From contig NZ_JAUYTR010000021.1 in assembly GCF_030695065.1 (NCBI RefSeq), positions 62,001 to 126,000 of the forward strand: a stretch of DNA of 64,000 bases. The letters run 5' to 3'. This DNA comes from Sediminibacterium sp. (GTDB lineage: Bacteria > Bacteroidota > Bacteroidia > Chitinophagales > Chitinophagaceae). The notes beneath the pieces were generated by a model. That model was given only the letters and a program-made list of their open reading frames with translations, did not search any database and was not told the origin of the DNA. This document shows positions 25,566-32,919 of the stretch, piece by piece; position 1 is the stretch's first letter, and each line of letters starts with the position of its first letter. The position numbers and the translations under genes were made by a program.

Positions 25566-26966
25566 ATGTTTTTTCAACACGTTTACGACAAGAGTTTAGC
25601 ACAAGCAAGTTATTTTATTGGTTGTCAAAAAGCAGGTGTTGCTGCTGTAATTGACCCCAAAAGAGATGTGGATACCTATTTAGAAATTGCGAAGGCCAAC
25701 AATATGACCATTACGCATATTTTTGAAACACATATTCACGCCGATTTTTTAGCTGGCTCAAGAGAGTTGGCACAATTAACTGGAGCACAACTTTATTTGT
25801 CTGATGAGGGTGGTGAAGGTTGGGAATATGAATTTCCACATGTTGGCTTAAAAGACAACGATATTATAAAATTGGGTAACCTTAGTTTTAAAATTTTGCA
25901 TACTCCTGGTCATACACCAGAGAGCATCAGTTTCTTATTAACCGATCATCCTGCTAGCAATGAACCAGTGATGTTATTTACCGGAGACTTTGTTTTTGTA
26001 GGCGATATTGGTAGACCAGATTTATTAGAAAAAGCTGCTGGAATGATAGGTACTCAAGATAAGGGTGCAAAGCAAATGTACCAGAGTATTAAGAAGTTTA
26101 ATGCTTTAGCAGATTACATTCAGGTATGGCCTGGGCATGGTGCAGGATCTGCTTGTGGTAAAGCTTTGGGTGCTGTTCCAAGCACTACGGTAGGTTATGA
26201 AAAAGCACGTAACTGGGCATTTCAATATCCAACTGATGAAAATGGATTTACAAAGTATTTATTGGCAGATCAACCTGAGCCGCCAAAATATTTTGCAATG
26301 ATGAAAAAGTTGAATAAAGTAGATCGTCCTTTATTAACAGAAGTTCCCAAGCTTAAAAAATTGACAATAGAAGAAGTAAATAGCAATATGGCTAAAGGAG
26401 TAAAGCTGTTAGATGCAAGACCAAAAACTGAATTTGCTGCTGGTTTTATTCCAGGTAGTTTAAACATTCAAGGTAATAATTCATTTGCAACTTGGGCAGG
26501 CTGGTTTTTAACTTATGATGAACCTTTCATGATTTTAGCGGATGAGTCTATGTTAGATGATTTAACTAGGAAGTTAATGAGAATTGGCTTAGATAATATA
26601 GCAGGTTATTTGCCATCTGTAGCCGAATACACTAAAGCAGGTGGTACTTTAGAAAAAGTAAATCTGGTTGAATTGGCTGAAGCAAAAACATTGGCAAATG
26701 ATTCAACTGTTCAAGTAATTGATTTGCGTGGAGTGGCAGAATTTAATTCGGGTCACTTAAAAGGAGCCGACAATGTATTTGTGGGAACTTTGCCAAATAA
26801 CTTAGATAAGATTAGTAAAGACAAGAAAGTAATGATTCATTGTCAGGGTGGAGATAGATCTGCAATAGCTTATTCAATCCTTGCAAAAAATGGGTTCAAA
26901 AATATTGTTAATTACTCTGCAGGTATGAATGAGTGGTTGAATGCCGGTGAGCCGGTTGTAGATTAG
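25566..26966 (+). CDS. CstB-like persulfide dioxygenase-rhodanese fusion (first copy)
   Basis: Non-heme iron enzyme that oxidises persulfides to sulfite or thiosulfate. 466 residues. The N-terminal metallo-beta-lactamase domain (about 1-240) has iron-binding H56, H58 and D60 (THIHADF), a later HTPGHTPES and a GDFVFVGDIGRPDL segment. A first rhodanese-like domain (about 265-355) has no active-site cysteine: the loop reads ILADES. A second rhodanese domain (about 370-466) has C426 in HCQGGDRS. This MBL / inactive rhodanese / active rhodanese order is that of staphylococcal CstB. It has its own operator and a terminator follows. Confidence 0.9.
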   Translation: MFFQHVYDKSLAQASYFIGCQKAGVAAVIDPKRDVDTYLEIAKANNMTITHIFETHIHADFLAGSRELAQLTGAQLYLSDEGGEGWEYEFPHVGLKDNDIIKLGNLSFKILHTPGHTPESISFLLTDHPASNEPVMLFTGDFVFVGDIGRPDLLEKAAGMIGTQDKGAKQMYQSIKKFNALADYIQVWPGHGAGSACGKALGAVPSTTVGYEKARNWAFQYPTDENGFTKYLLADQPEPPKYFAMMKKLNKVDRPLLTEVPKLKKLTIEEVNSNMAKGVKLLDARPKTEFAAGFIPGSLNIQGNNSFATWAGWFLTYDEPFMILADESMLDDLTRKLMRIGLDNIAGYLPSVAEYTKAGGTLEKVNLVELAEAKTLANDSTVQVIDLRGVAEFNSGHLKGADNVFVGTLPNNLDKISKDKKVMIHCQGGDRSAIAYSILAKNGFKNIVNYSAGMNEWLNAGEPVVD

Positions 26967-26987
26967 TGCTTGCTATAGTTTAATTAG

Positions 26988-27014
26988 AGCTGCCTCCCCC
27001 AGGCAGCTTTTTTT
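26988..27014 (+). terminator. Rho-independent terminator after the first CstB-like gene
   Basis: Perfect stem AGCTGCCT (26988-26995) with AGGCAGCT (27001-27008) around CCCCC, followed by a run of seven T. It ends the first CstB-like transcript. Confidence 0.93.
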
Positions 27015-27050
27015 ATGATTATACTCATTTTTTAGCAAACGCTTGTCTTG

Positions 27051-27058
27051 TAATTTTG
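27051..27058 (+). promoter_or_regulatory. -7 promoter box of the YHS lipoprotein gene
   Basis: TAATTTTG matches TAnnTTTG fully, ending 19 bases before the ATG. No GTAAC palindrome lies 36 bases upstream, so this gene seems to be outside the operator-controlled set. Confidence 0.5.
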
Positions 27059-27077
27059 TAAAAAATAAATAAATCAA

Positions 27078-27392
27078 ATGCATTTGAAATTCTCTTTTTC
27101 AGCCCTTCTTATTGCTTTTTTATTTGCCTCATGCGCTAATAGTGAAACTGCTTCATCGCCTTCTTTGGAACCTGTAAAACATGGTACAACAATGCAAGTT
27201 GCTGTTTCTGATTCTTTAAAGAAGTTTACTGCAGAAATGGTAAGCAATAAAAGAGATTTTATTTGCGGCATGCCAGTGACTGCTGGAATAGCAGACACCG
27301 CTCATTACAAGGGTAAAGTATATGGTTTTTGTGCATCAGAGTGTAAAGACGAATTCTTGAAATCTCCTGATGCCTATACTGCTAATAAATAA
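27078..27392 (+). CDS. YHS domain lipoprotein
   Basis: 104 residues. Lipoprotein signal at 1-19 with lipobox FASC (C19). The C-terminal part is a YHS-type domain: FICGMPVTAGIADTAHYKGKVYGFCASECKDEFLKSPDAY (about 60-99), with three cysteines placed as in metal-binding YHS proteins. Anchored in a membrane facing the periplasm. YHS domains often bind copper or other soft metals; metal or sulfur handling fits the place between two persulfide dioxygenase genes. It has its own promoter and lacks the operator. Confidence 0.8.
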   Translation: MHLKFSFSALLIAFLFASCANSETASSPSLEPVKHGTTMQVAVSDSLKKFTAEMVSNKRDFICGMPVTAGIADTAHYKGKVYGFCASECKDEFLKSPDAYTANK

Positions 27393-27410
27393 TTTTAGAA
27401 CAGTCTATAT

Positions 27411-27454
27411 GTAACTTTTGATACGATGATTCAATGGATTGTTTCAGAAATTTA
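27411..27454 (+). promoter_or_regulatory. Crp/Fnr-type operator and promoter 3 (second CstB-like gene)
   Basis: Operator GTAAC-TTTT-GATAC at 27411-27424 (one mismatch) and a weaker -7-like box GAAATTTA at 27447-27454 (four of six positions). The start-to-start spacing is 36 bases. A weak box at this fixed distance suggests dependence on an activator. Confidence 0.65.
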
Positions 27455-27481
27455 CAATATAAATAATACAAAATATTAGTT

Positions 27482-28897
27482 ATGAAAATTGAGCAAATTT
27501 ATACTGGTTGTTTAGCACAAGGTGCATATTATATTGTTTCTAATGGGGAAGCAGCAATTGTTGATCCATTGCGTGAAACAAAACCTTATTTGGATAGGTT
27601 AACAAAAGACAATGTACAACTTAAGTATATTTTTGAAACGCATTTTCATGCAGATTTTGTTAGTGGTCATGTAGACCTTAGTAATAAAACAGGTGCTCAA
27701 ATAGTATATGGTCCTACTGCAAAAGCTTCTTTTGACTGCATTACCGCGAATGATGGGGATACATTTAAAGTAGGTGATATAACAATTAAAGTGTTGCATA
27801 CACCCGGTCATACTATGGAAAGCAGTACATATTTATTAATAGATGAAAATGGAAAAGAGCATTGCATTTTTAGCGGTGACACTTTGTTCTTAGGTGATGT
27901 AGGTCGTCCTGATTTAGCACAGAAAGCAGCAAGTATGACAAAAGAGGAATTAGCTGGATTATTATATGATAGTTTGATGAATAAAATTATGCCTTTGTCG
28001 GATGAACTTGTTGTTTATCCTGCTCATGGTGCTGGAAGTGCGTGTGGTAAAAATATGATGACCGAAACAGTAGATACTTTGGGCAACCAGAAAAAAGTAA
28101 ACTATGCGTTAAACCAGCCAAATAAAGAAAGTTTTATTAAGGCAGTTACCGAAGGGTTATTGCCGCCTCCAGGCTATTTTGGCATGAACGTAGCAATGAA
28201 TAAACAAGGCTATGCTTCATTTGATAAAGTGTTAACAGCGGGAACTACGCCTTTGACTGTTGAGGCTTTTGAAGCTGCAGCCGAAGAAACCGGTGCGCTC
28301 ATTTTAGATACTAGAGATCCAGATGGTTTTTTCAGAGGTTATATTCCTCAGTCTGTAAATATTGGTTTGAATGGTGATTTTGCACCATGGGTGGGTGCGT
28401 TAATGGTAGATGTTAATCAACCCTTATTATTGGTTTGCAATGAAAACAAACAGGAAGAAGCAGTAACTAGATTAAGTAGAATTGGATTTGATCATGTGAT
28501 TGGGTTTTTGTCAGGAGGATATGAAGCATGGTTAAGTGCAGGTAAGCCTGTAGATACTGTTGAAAGAATTGATGCCAAGTTGTTCGAAGAAAATTATGAT
28601 CCACAAACAGACCAAGTAATTGATATAAGAAGAGAATCAGAATTTGCAGCAGAGCATGTTGAAAATGCGTACAATAAACCGTTGTCTTACATTAACGATT
28701 GGATAAAAGATATTGATCCTAAACAACACTTTTTTATGCATTGTGCAGGAGGATATAGAAGTATGATTGCTGCAAGTATACTTCAAGCAAGAGGGTATAG
28801 AAACTTTACTGAAATAGCAGGTGGTTACAAAGCAATTGTAGAAACTTCCATTCCTAAAACTGATTTTGTTTGTCCTTCAAAACTCATGAAAATTTAA
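27482..28897 (+). CDS. CstB-like persulfide dioxygenase-rhodanese fusion (second copy)
   Basis: 471 residues, same three-part design as the copy at 25566 but clearly diverged. Iron ligands H54, H56 and D58 lie in THFHADF; HTPGHTMES and FSGDTLFLGDVGRPDL follow. The first rhodanese-like domain (about 265-360) keeps a cysteine in the loop position (LLVCNENKQEE) but lacks the usual C-x5-R form. The second (about 375-460) has C421 in HCAGGYRS. It heads an operon with OsmC and the broken methyltransferase-like gene. The two copies may differ in thiol substrate. Confidence 0.9.
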   Translation: MKIEQIYTGCLAQGAYYIVSNGEAAIVDPLRETKPYLDRLTKDNVQLKYIFETHFHADFVSGHVDLSNKTGAQIVYGPTAKASFDCITANDGDTFKVGDITIKVLHTPGHTMESSTYLLIDENGKEHCIFSGDTLFLGDVGRPDLAQKAASMTKEELAGLLYDSLMNKIMPLSDELVVYPAHGAGSACGKNMMTETVDTLGNQKKVNYALNQPNKESFIKAVTEGLLPPPGYFGMNVAMNKQGYASFDKVLTAGTTPLTVEAFEAAAEETGALILDTRDPDGFFRGYIPQSVNIGLNGDFAPWVGALMVDVNQPLLLVCNENKQEEAVTRLSRIGFDHVIGFLSGGYEAWLSAGKPVDTVERIDAKLFEENYDPQTDQVIDIRRESEFAAEHVENAYNKPLSYINDWIKDIDPKQHFFMHCAGGYRSMIAASILQARGYRNFTEIAGGYKAIVETSIPKTDFVCPSKLMKI

Positions 28898-28902
28898 TCA
28901 TT

Positions 28903-29346
28903 ATGAATAACGCATATCATTACGAAGTTGATTTAACATGGTCAAGTGATAGAAAGGGAACCATAAGTTCACCTGTATTGAACAGCTCAATTGAAGTAGC
29001 TACACCTCCTGAATTTCCTAAAGGAATGCCTGGGATTTGGTCTCCAGAGCATTTATTGGTTGCTGCAGTTAATTCATGTTATATGACTACTTTTTTAGCA
29101 ATAGCCGAAAATTTTAAATTAGATTTTGTATCATTGGATTCAAAGGCGATTGGCTTGTTAGAGCAACCAGAAGGTAAATACATGATTACTACCGTACTTT
29201 TAAAACCAGTTTTGGTTATTAAAGATGAAAATAATGCAGAAAAAGCTATGCGTGTATTAGAGAAAACAGAAAAAGCATGTTTAATATCCAACTCAATTAA
29301 GTCTACCGTTAAGTTAGATGCTATAGTTAAAGTTGCTCATCATTAA
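28903..29346 (+). CDS. OsmC family thiol peroxidase-like protein
   Basis: 147 residues. OsmC/Ohr fold with both reactive cysteines visible: AAVNSCYMTTFLAIAE (about residue 61) and EKACLISNSIKS (about 126). Proteins of this fold reduce organic hydroperoxides, and some have been linked to persulfide removal. The frame is open from 28870 inside the CstB-like gene. The ATG at 28903 is preferred because MNNAYHYEVDLTWS matches the family start and lies just after the upstream stop. Same operon as the second CstB-like gene. Confidence 0.88.
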   Translation: MNNAYHYEVDLTWSSDRKGTISSPVLNSSIEVATPPEFPKGMPGIWSPEHLLVAAVNSCYMTTFLAIAENFKLDFVSLDSKAIGLLEQPEGKYMITTVLLKPVLVIKDENNAEKAMRVLEKTEKACLISNSIKSTVKLDAIVKVAHH

Positions 29347-29359
29347 TTAGTGAGGTAAA

Positions 29360-29633
29360 ATGGATAAGTCTGCAGCCTATTTACTTGTGGTACTTCAATT
29401 TTCTGCTATTAGTTGGTTGATTATTGCGGCATCCAATGTATACGGCTGTACTGTTATTTACTGCAGGGCTTAGTATTGCTTATTTTGATTGGTATAAAGT
29501 AGTTATTTGGTTTATATTATTGATTGTTTTAATAGTAAAGCTTCATTGGGAAGAAAGCATGCTGCTTAAACAATTTCCTCAATACCAAACTTATCGGCTG
29601 AAATCGTATAAGTTAGTCCCTTTTTTGTACTGA
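29360..29633 (+). pseudogene. Broken isoprenylcysteine-carboxyl-methyltransferase-like (ICMT/PEMT family) gene
   Basis: An ATG at 29360 opens a 37-codon frame, MDKSAAYLLVVLQFSAISW..., that looks like the first membrane helix of small ICMT-like methyltransferases. It stops at 29473. From 29424 the +1 frame continues with the family's core motif RHPMYTAVLLF, a second membrane helix and the HWEESMLLKQFPQYQTY tail, ending at 29633. The roughly 70-90 residues that normally join these parts, including the G-x-x-x-P region before RHPMY, are missing. The junction near 29420-29426 also changes frame. This is best explained by an internal deletion. The downstream part (69 codons from a TTG) might still be translated. 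It lies 13 bases after osmC. Confidence 0.75.
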
Positions 29634-29643
29634 TTTAGGTTGA

Positions 29644-29687
29644 GTAACTTTTGTTACCAAATAGACAACCTAAAAATTCTACCTTGC
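29644..29687 (+). promoter_or_regulatory. Crp/Fnr-type operator and promoter 4 (MFS transporter gene)
   Basis: Perfect palindrome GTAAC-TTTT-GTTAC at 29644-29657. The -7-like box TACCTTGC at 29680-29687 starts 36 bases after the operator starts and matches TAnnTTTG at four of six fixed positions. The gene begins 16 bases after the box. Confidence 0.75.
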
Positions 29688-29703
29688 TTTCTATTACTCC
29701 AAT

Positions 29704-30936
29704 ATGCAAGGACTAAAAGAAAATAAAACCCAGTTTCTATTATTGGTATTGGTAAATGCTTTTGTAGGCGCAATGGTAGGGATGGAGCGGTCAATTTTGC
29801 CTGAGTTTGGTAAAACGGTATTCTCTTTATCTGCTGCAACTGCATTAACAAGTTTTATTGTAGCTTTTGGAATCAGCAAAGCAATTAGTAATTATGCAGT
29901 AGGGATTCTATCTCGAAAATTTACTCGCAAACAAATATTGGTGGCAGGTTGGTTAATTGCTTCACCGGTTCCCTTTATATTATTGTATGCCAATCATTGG
30001 AACTGGATTATTGTAGCCAATATTTTTTTGGGAATTAGTCAAGGGCTTACTTGGAGCACTACAGTAGTAATGAAAATAGATTTAGTGGGAAGTAAGAATA
30101 GGGGGCTGGCCATGGGAATTAATGAATTTGCTGGATACTTATCTGTAGGGTTGGCTGCTTATCTTTCTGCGCAAATTGCTTCGCATTATGGATATGCATT
30201 TTATCCTTTTATTCCAGGTTTATTATTTGTATTTGCGGGTTTGGTTATTTCTCTATTCTGGGTTAAAGACACTGCTACATTTATTCATTCAGAAACAACC
30301 CATAGTACTATTCCATTGTTAAAAAATATCTGGGCAGCTACGAGTTGGAAGCACCGAAATTTAGGTTCAGTTACCCTAAATGGTTTAGTCAATAATTTAA
30401 ATGATGGAGTAATGTGGGGTTTAGTACCACTATTATTAGTTCAAAGGTCTTTTACAATTGAACAAGTGGGTATAGTAGCTGGTATCTATCCAATGGTATG
30501 GGGGGTATCTCAATTATTTACTGGAAAAATGGGGGATCTTCTTTGTAAAAAACAATTGATAACAATGGGTATGTTATTGCAAGCATTGGCAATTGTTTTA
30601 TTGGTTGTATTTTCTTCTTTTACCGGGGCAATTATAGCCGCCGTTTTATTGGGGTTGGGTACTGGTTTGGTATACCCCAATTTCTTGACCATTGTTGCAG
30701 AAAACGCACACCCAACCCAAAGGGCTGAAGTAATGGGCGTTTTTAGATTTTGGAGGGATGGCGGGTATGTGATTGGCGCTTTATTAAGTGGTTTTTTGGC
30801 AGATTGGATGGGGTTAAATTGGGCATTGTATTCCGTTGCAGCTATAACAGCTGGAGCAGGAATAGTTGCTAATTTAAGAATGTGTTGCACGTTAAAGCTG
30901 TTTTGGCGTTCTCAGGAGTGCATGCCAGCTGTGTAA
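29704..30936 (+). CDS. Major facilitator superfamily transporter
   Basis: 410 residues with about 12 membrane helices in two halves. Typical MFS loop features: GILSRKFTRKQILVAGW after helix 2 (about 63-79) and GKMGDLLCKKQLITMG in the second half. The C-terminus NLRMCCTLKLFWRSQECMPAV has three cysteines in the last 20 residues. Substrate unknown. It has its own perfect operator and sits between persulfide-oxidation genes and the long thiosulfate operon, so a sulfur compound or a toxic product is a fair guess. Its stop codon lies in the region just before the next operator. Confidence 0.85.
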   Translation: MQGLKENKTQFLLLVLVNAFVGAMVGMERSILPEFGKTVFSLSAATALTSFIVAFGISKAISNYAVGILSRKFTRKQILVAGWLIASPVPFILLYANHWNWIIVANIFLGISQGLTWSTTVVMKIDLVGSKNRGLAMGINEFAGYLSVGLAAYLSAQIASHYGYAFYPFIPGLLFVFAGLVISLFWVKDTATFIHSETTHSTIPLLKNIWAATSWKHRNLGSVTLNGLVNNLNDGVMWGLVPLLLVQRSFTIEQVGIVAGIYPMVWGVSQLFTGKMGDLLCKKQLITMGMLLQALAIVLLVVFSSFTGAIIAAVLLGLGTGLVYPNFLTIVAENAHPTQRAEVMGVFRFWRDGGYVIGALLSGFLADWMGLNWALYSVAAITAGAGIVANLRMCCTLKLFWRSQECMPAV

Positions 30937-30976
30937 CCTTTGTTACCAATTTGGCCATTTTGCTATTCTACATTTG
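30933..30976 (+). promoter_or_regulatory. Crp/Fnr-type operator and promoter 5 (long thiosulfate operon)
   Basis: Perfect palindrome GTAAC-CTTT-GTTAC at 30933-30946, overlapping the MFS stop codon, and a perfect -7 box TACATTTG at 30969-30976, again 36 bases start to start. If transcription begins 4-5 bases after the box, the operator centre is near -41, the class II activator position. It precedes a run of co-directional genes up to the regulator at 38131. Confidence 0.8.
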
Positions 30977-30998
30977 TATTCAGTTATATAAATAGATT

Positions 30999-31238
30999 AT
31001 GAAGGAAGTATTGTTTAACAATTGGAGTTTTATGCGCATTGTTCGCTTATTGGCAGGAATAGCAATTATAGTTCAGGCAATTGCTAATAAAGATGCAGTA
31101 TTTGGGGTGGCAGGTTTTTTATTCACCATCATGGCCTTATTTAATACAGGTTGTTGCGGAACAGGGGGATGTTATACACCAGTTAAAAAAACAACAAAAA
31201 CTACAGAGGAGATCAGTTATGAAGAAGTGGTTAAATAA
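30999..31238 (+). CDS. Small YgaP-like/DUF2892 membrane protein with a CC-x4-C tail
   Basis: 79 residues with one or two hydrophobic segments (about 12-50). MRIVRLLAGIAIIVQAI and AVFGVAGFLFTIMALFNTGCCGTGGCY resemble the DUF2892 membrane part found attached to rhodanese domains in YgaP. Three cysteines (CCGTGGC, about 51-57) are followed by a charged tail. First gene of the long operon. A role in moving sulfane sulfur at the membrane is plausible because DUF2892 is often next to rhodaneses, but not shown. The stop overlaps the next gene by 20 bases. Confidence 0.75.
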   Translation: MKEVLFNNWSFMRIVRLLAGIAIIVQAIANKDAVFGVAGFLFTIMALFNTGCCGTGGCYTPVKKTTKTTEEISYEEVVK

Positions 31239-31434
31239 TAATAAGCTTTACCTGATAGGGTCTTTATTAGGCGCTATTGCAGGGTATATTTATTGGCAAC
31301 AAATTGGTTGCGACTCAGGAACCTGTGCCATTACTTCAAAGCCTTTAAATAGTACGTTGTATGGGGCAATGATGGGCGCATTACTGCTGGGGATGTTCAA
31401 AAAAGAAGAAAAAACAAAAACGGCTAATCAATAA
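31219..31434 (+). CDS. DUF6132 family small membrane protein
   Basis: 71 residues: an N-terminal membrane helix (about 8-28), then IGCDSGTCAITSKPLNSTLYGAMMGALLLGMF. This is the DUF6132 pattern of a C-x4-C pair (IGCDSGTC) before a second helix. The longer open frame from 31081 overlaps the previous gene out of frame. ATG 31219 is the better start because it yields a clean membrane protein matching the family. Function unknown; in Bacteroidota I recall it near thioredoxin and rhodanese genes, as here. Confidence 0.75.
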   Translation: MKKWLNNNKLYLIGSLLGAIAGYIYWQQIGCDSGTCAITSKPLNSTLYGAMMGALLLGMFKKEEKTKTANQ

Positions 31435-31445
31435 AATTTAGTGTT

Positions 31446-31739
31446 ATGACATTTAATGAAATGATACAATCAGATAAACCAGTTTTAGTAGATTTTTTTG
31501 CAGAATGGTGTGGCCCATGTAAAATGATGTCGCCAATTTTGAAAGAAGTTAAAGACAGTTTAGGAGACGAGATAACCATTATAAAAGTAGATGTAGACAA
31601 GAATCCACAAGCTGCAGCTGCTTACCAGGTGCAAGGTGTACCTACTTTAATTGTATTTAAAAAAGGACAAGCCGTTTGGAGACAAAGCGGAGTTGTTCCT
31701 AAAGCTGGATTAGTAAATATTTTACAACAATTTAAATAA
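31446..31739 (+). CDS. trxA: Thioredoxin
   Basis: 97 residues, single thioredoxin domain, active site WCGPCK (about residues 20-25) and the cis-proline motif GVPTLIVF. No signal peptide, so cytoplasmic. Inside the long sulfur operon it likely reduces persulfides or rhodanese intermediates rather than serving as the cell's main thioredoxin; this is contextual inference. The rhodanese gene follows by 8 bases. Confidence 0.93.
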   Translation: MTFNEMIQSDKPVLVDFFAEWCGPCKMMSPILKEVKDSLGDEITIIKVDVDKNPQAAAAYQVQGVPTLIVFKKGQAVWRQSGVVPKAGLVNILQQFK

Positions 31740-31747
31740 ATAAAGCC

Positions 31748-32059
31748 ATGAGTATATTTAGTCAATTATTTGGAGGGGGGCCTTCTGTAGATTTAAAATC
31801 TGTTATTGAGGAAGGCGCTTTTTTAGTAGATGTAAGAACTCCAGGTGAGTTTGCAGATGGAAATGTTAAGGGGTCAGTCAATATTCCACTTGATAACATT
31901 ACAAAGGAAATTGCAAAATTCCGTGACAAGAAAAATATTATAGTTTTTTGTAGAAGTGGAAATAGGAGTGGAATGGCCAAATCATTGTTAGAGCAACAAG
32001 GTTTTAAAAATGTAATTAATGGTGGTACTTGGCAAAATGTAGCCCAATTTGTTCACTAA
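31748..32059 (+). CDS. Single-domain rhodanese sulfurtransferase
   Basis: 103 residues: FLVDVRTPGEFADGNVKGSVNIPLDNI then the active-site loop FCRSGNRSGMA (cysteine near residue 67) and FKNVINGGTW. The loop C-x-x-G-x-R is complete, so it should carry sulfane sulfur. No signal peptide; cytoplasmic. Sandwiched between thioredoxin and a universal stress protein in the same operon. It could shuttle sulfur between thiosulfate, thioredoxin and the CstB-like enzymes. Confidence 0.92.
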   Translation: MSIFSQLFGGGPSVDLKSVIEEGAFLVDVRTPGEFADGNVKGSVNIPLDNITKEIAKFRDKKNIIVFCRSGNRSGMAKSLLEQQGFKNVINGGTWQNVAQFVH

Positions 32060-32067
32060 CCTAAATA

Positions 32068-32907
32068 ATGAAAATGGAAACCTTGAAAATTTTAATACCC
32101 ACTGATTTTTCAGTTCAATCAGAATTTGCCTATTTAATGGTAAAAAAGTTAGATGAAAAAATCAATACTGAAATTCATTTTTTACACGTATTATCTGTGC
32201 CAGATACAGTTACAATGGATACAGCAGGTAATATCAGTACCTGTGGTGAAATTGATGTGGCTTATGTAGAAAAACAAAAAGAAATAGCCGAAAGAAAATT
32301 GGCAAATTTGAAAAATCTATATGGCTCAGCAATAAATACCCACTTGTTATTGGGTAAAACAACTGATGCTATTGTAGATTATGCTTCATCTGCAAAAATG
32401 GATTTAGTTGTAATGGGAACAAAAGGAGCATGGGGCTTAAAAGAGAAGTTATCTGGAACTGCCACACAAATGGTTGCTCGTAAATCAACTATTCCTGTTT
32501 TGTCATTAATGTGTGATCGCTCCGATTTAACCATTAATCATTTATTATTGGTACACGATTTTTCAAAGCCTGCTTCAGAGAATTTACATTTAATGCATAA
32601 GATTTTGAAAGCATTTAATCCAACATTGCATTTGTTACAAATTGTTTCAGGCGAAGTTGTTGCAGTTAAAGCAGCAATTGAATTGAATATGCAGCAGTTT
32701 GCTAATTTAAATTCAATTGCAAAATTTGAATGCCATATTATTAACGATAAAGATGTTGAGAATGGGGTGATTCATTTTAATCAAATGAACAATATGGATA
32801 TGATTTGTATAGGTACACATGGAAAAGGAGGGATGCTTCACCAAAGTGCTACAGAAAAGTTAATCAACCATTTATTTAAACCAATCATTTCTTTTCACCT
32901 AAAATAA
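32068..32907 (+). CDS. Universal stress protein with two UspA domains
   Basis: 279 residues. Domain 1 (about 4-150) begins KILIPTDFS and has VVMGTKGAWGLKEKLSGTATQMVARKSTIPVL, close to the ATP-binding G-x2-G-x9-G-S/T pattern of UspA. Domain 2 (about 155-279) ends with CIGTHGKGGMLHQSATEKLINHLFKPI. Cytoplasmic. Such proteins are often found inside Bacteroidota stress or metal operons, with no defined reaction. An alternative ATG is two codons downstream. It separates the rhodanese gene from the YeeE pair. Confidence 0.88.
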   Translation: MKMETLKILIPTDFSVQSEFAYLMVKKLDEKINTEIHFLHVLSVPDTVTMDTAGNISTCGEIDVAYVEKQKEIAERKLANLKNLYGSAINTHLLLGKTTDAIVDYASSAKMDLVVMGTKGAWGLKEKLSGTATQMVARKSTIPVLSLMCDRSDLTINHLLLVHDFSKPASENLHLMHKILKAFNPTLHLLQIVSGEVVAVKAAIELNMQQFANLNSIAKFECHIINDKDVENGVIHFNQMNNMDMICIGTHGKGGMLHQSATEKLINHLFKPIISFHLK

Positions 32908-32919
32908 TATCTTATTCAT

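Noticed and set aside
30510..30890. 126-codon minus-strand frame inside the MFS gene
   Set aside because: Antisense of hydrophobic codons; no independent signal.
31081..31434. Longer 117-codon form of the DUF6132 gene
   Set aside because: The first 46 codons overlap the previous gene in another frame and do not resemble the family; the ATG at 31219 starts the conserved part.
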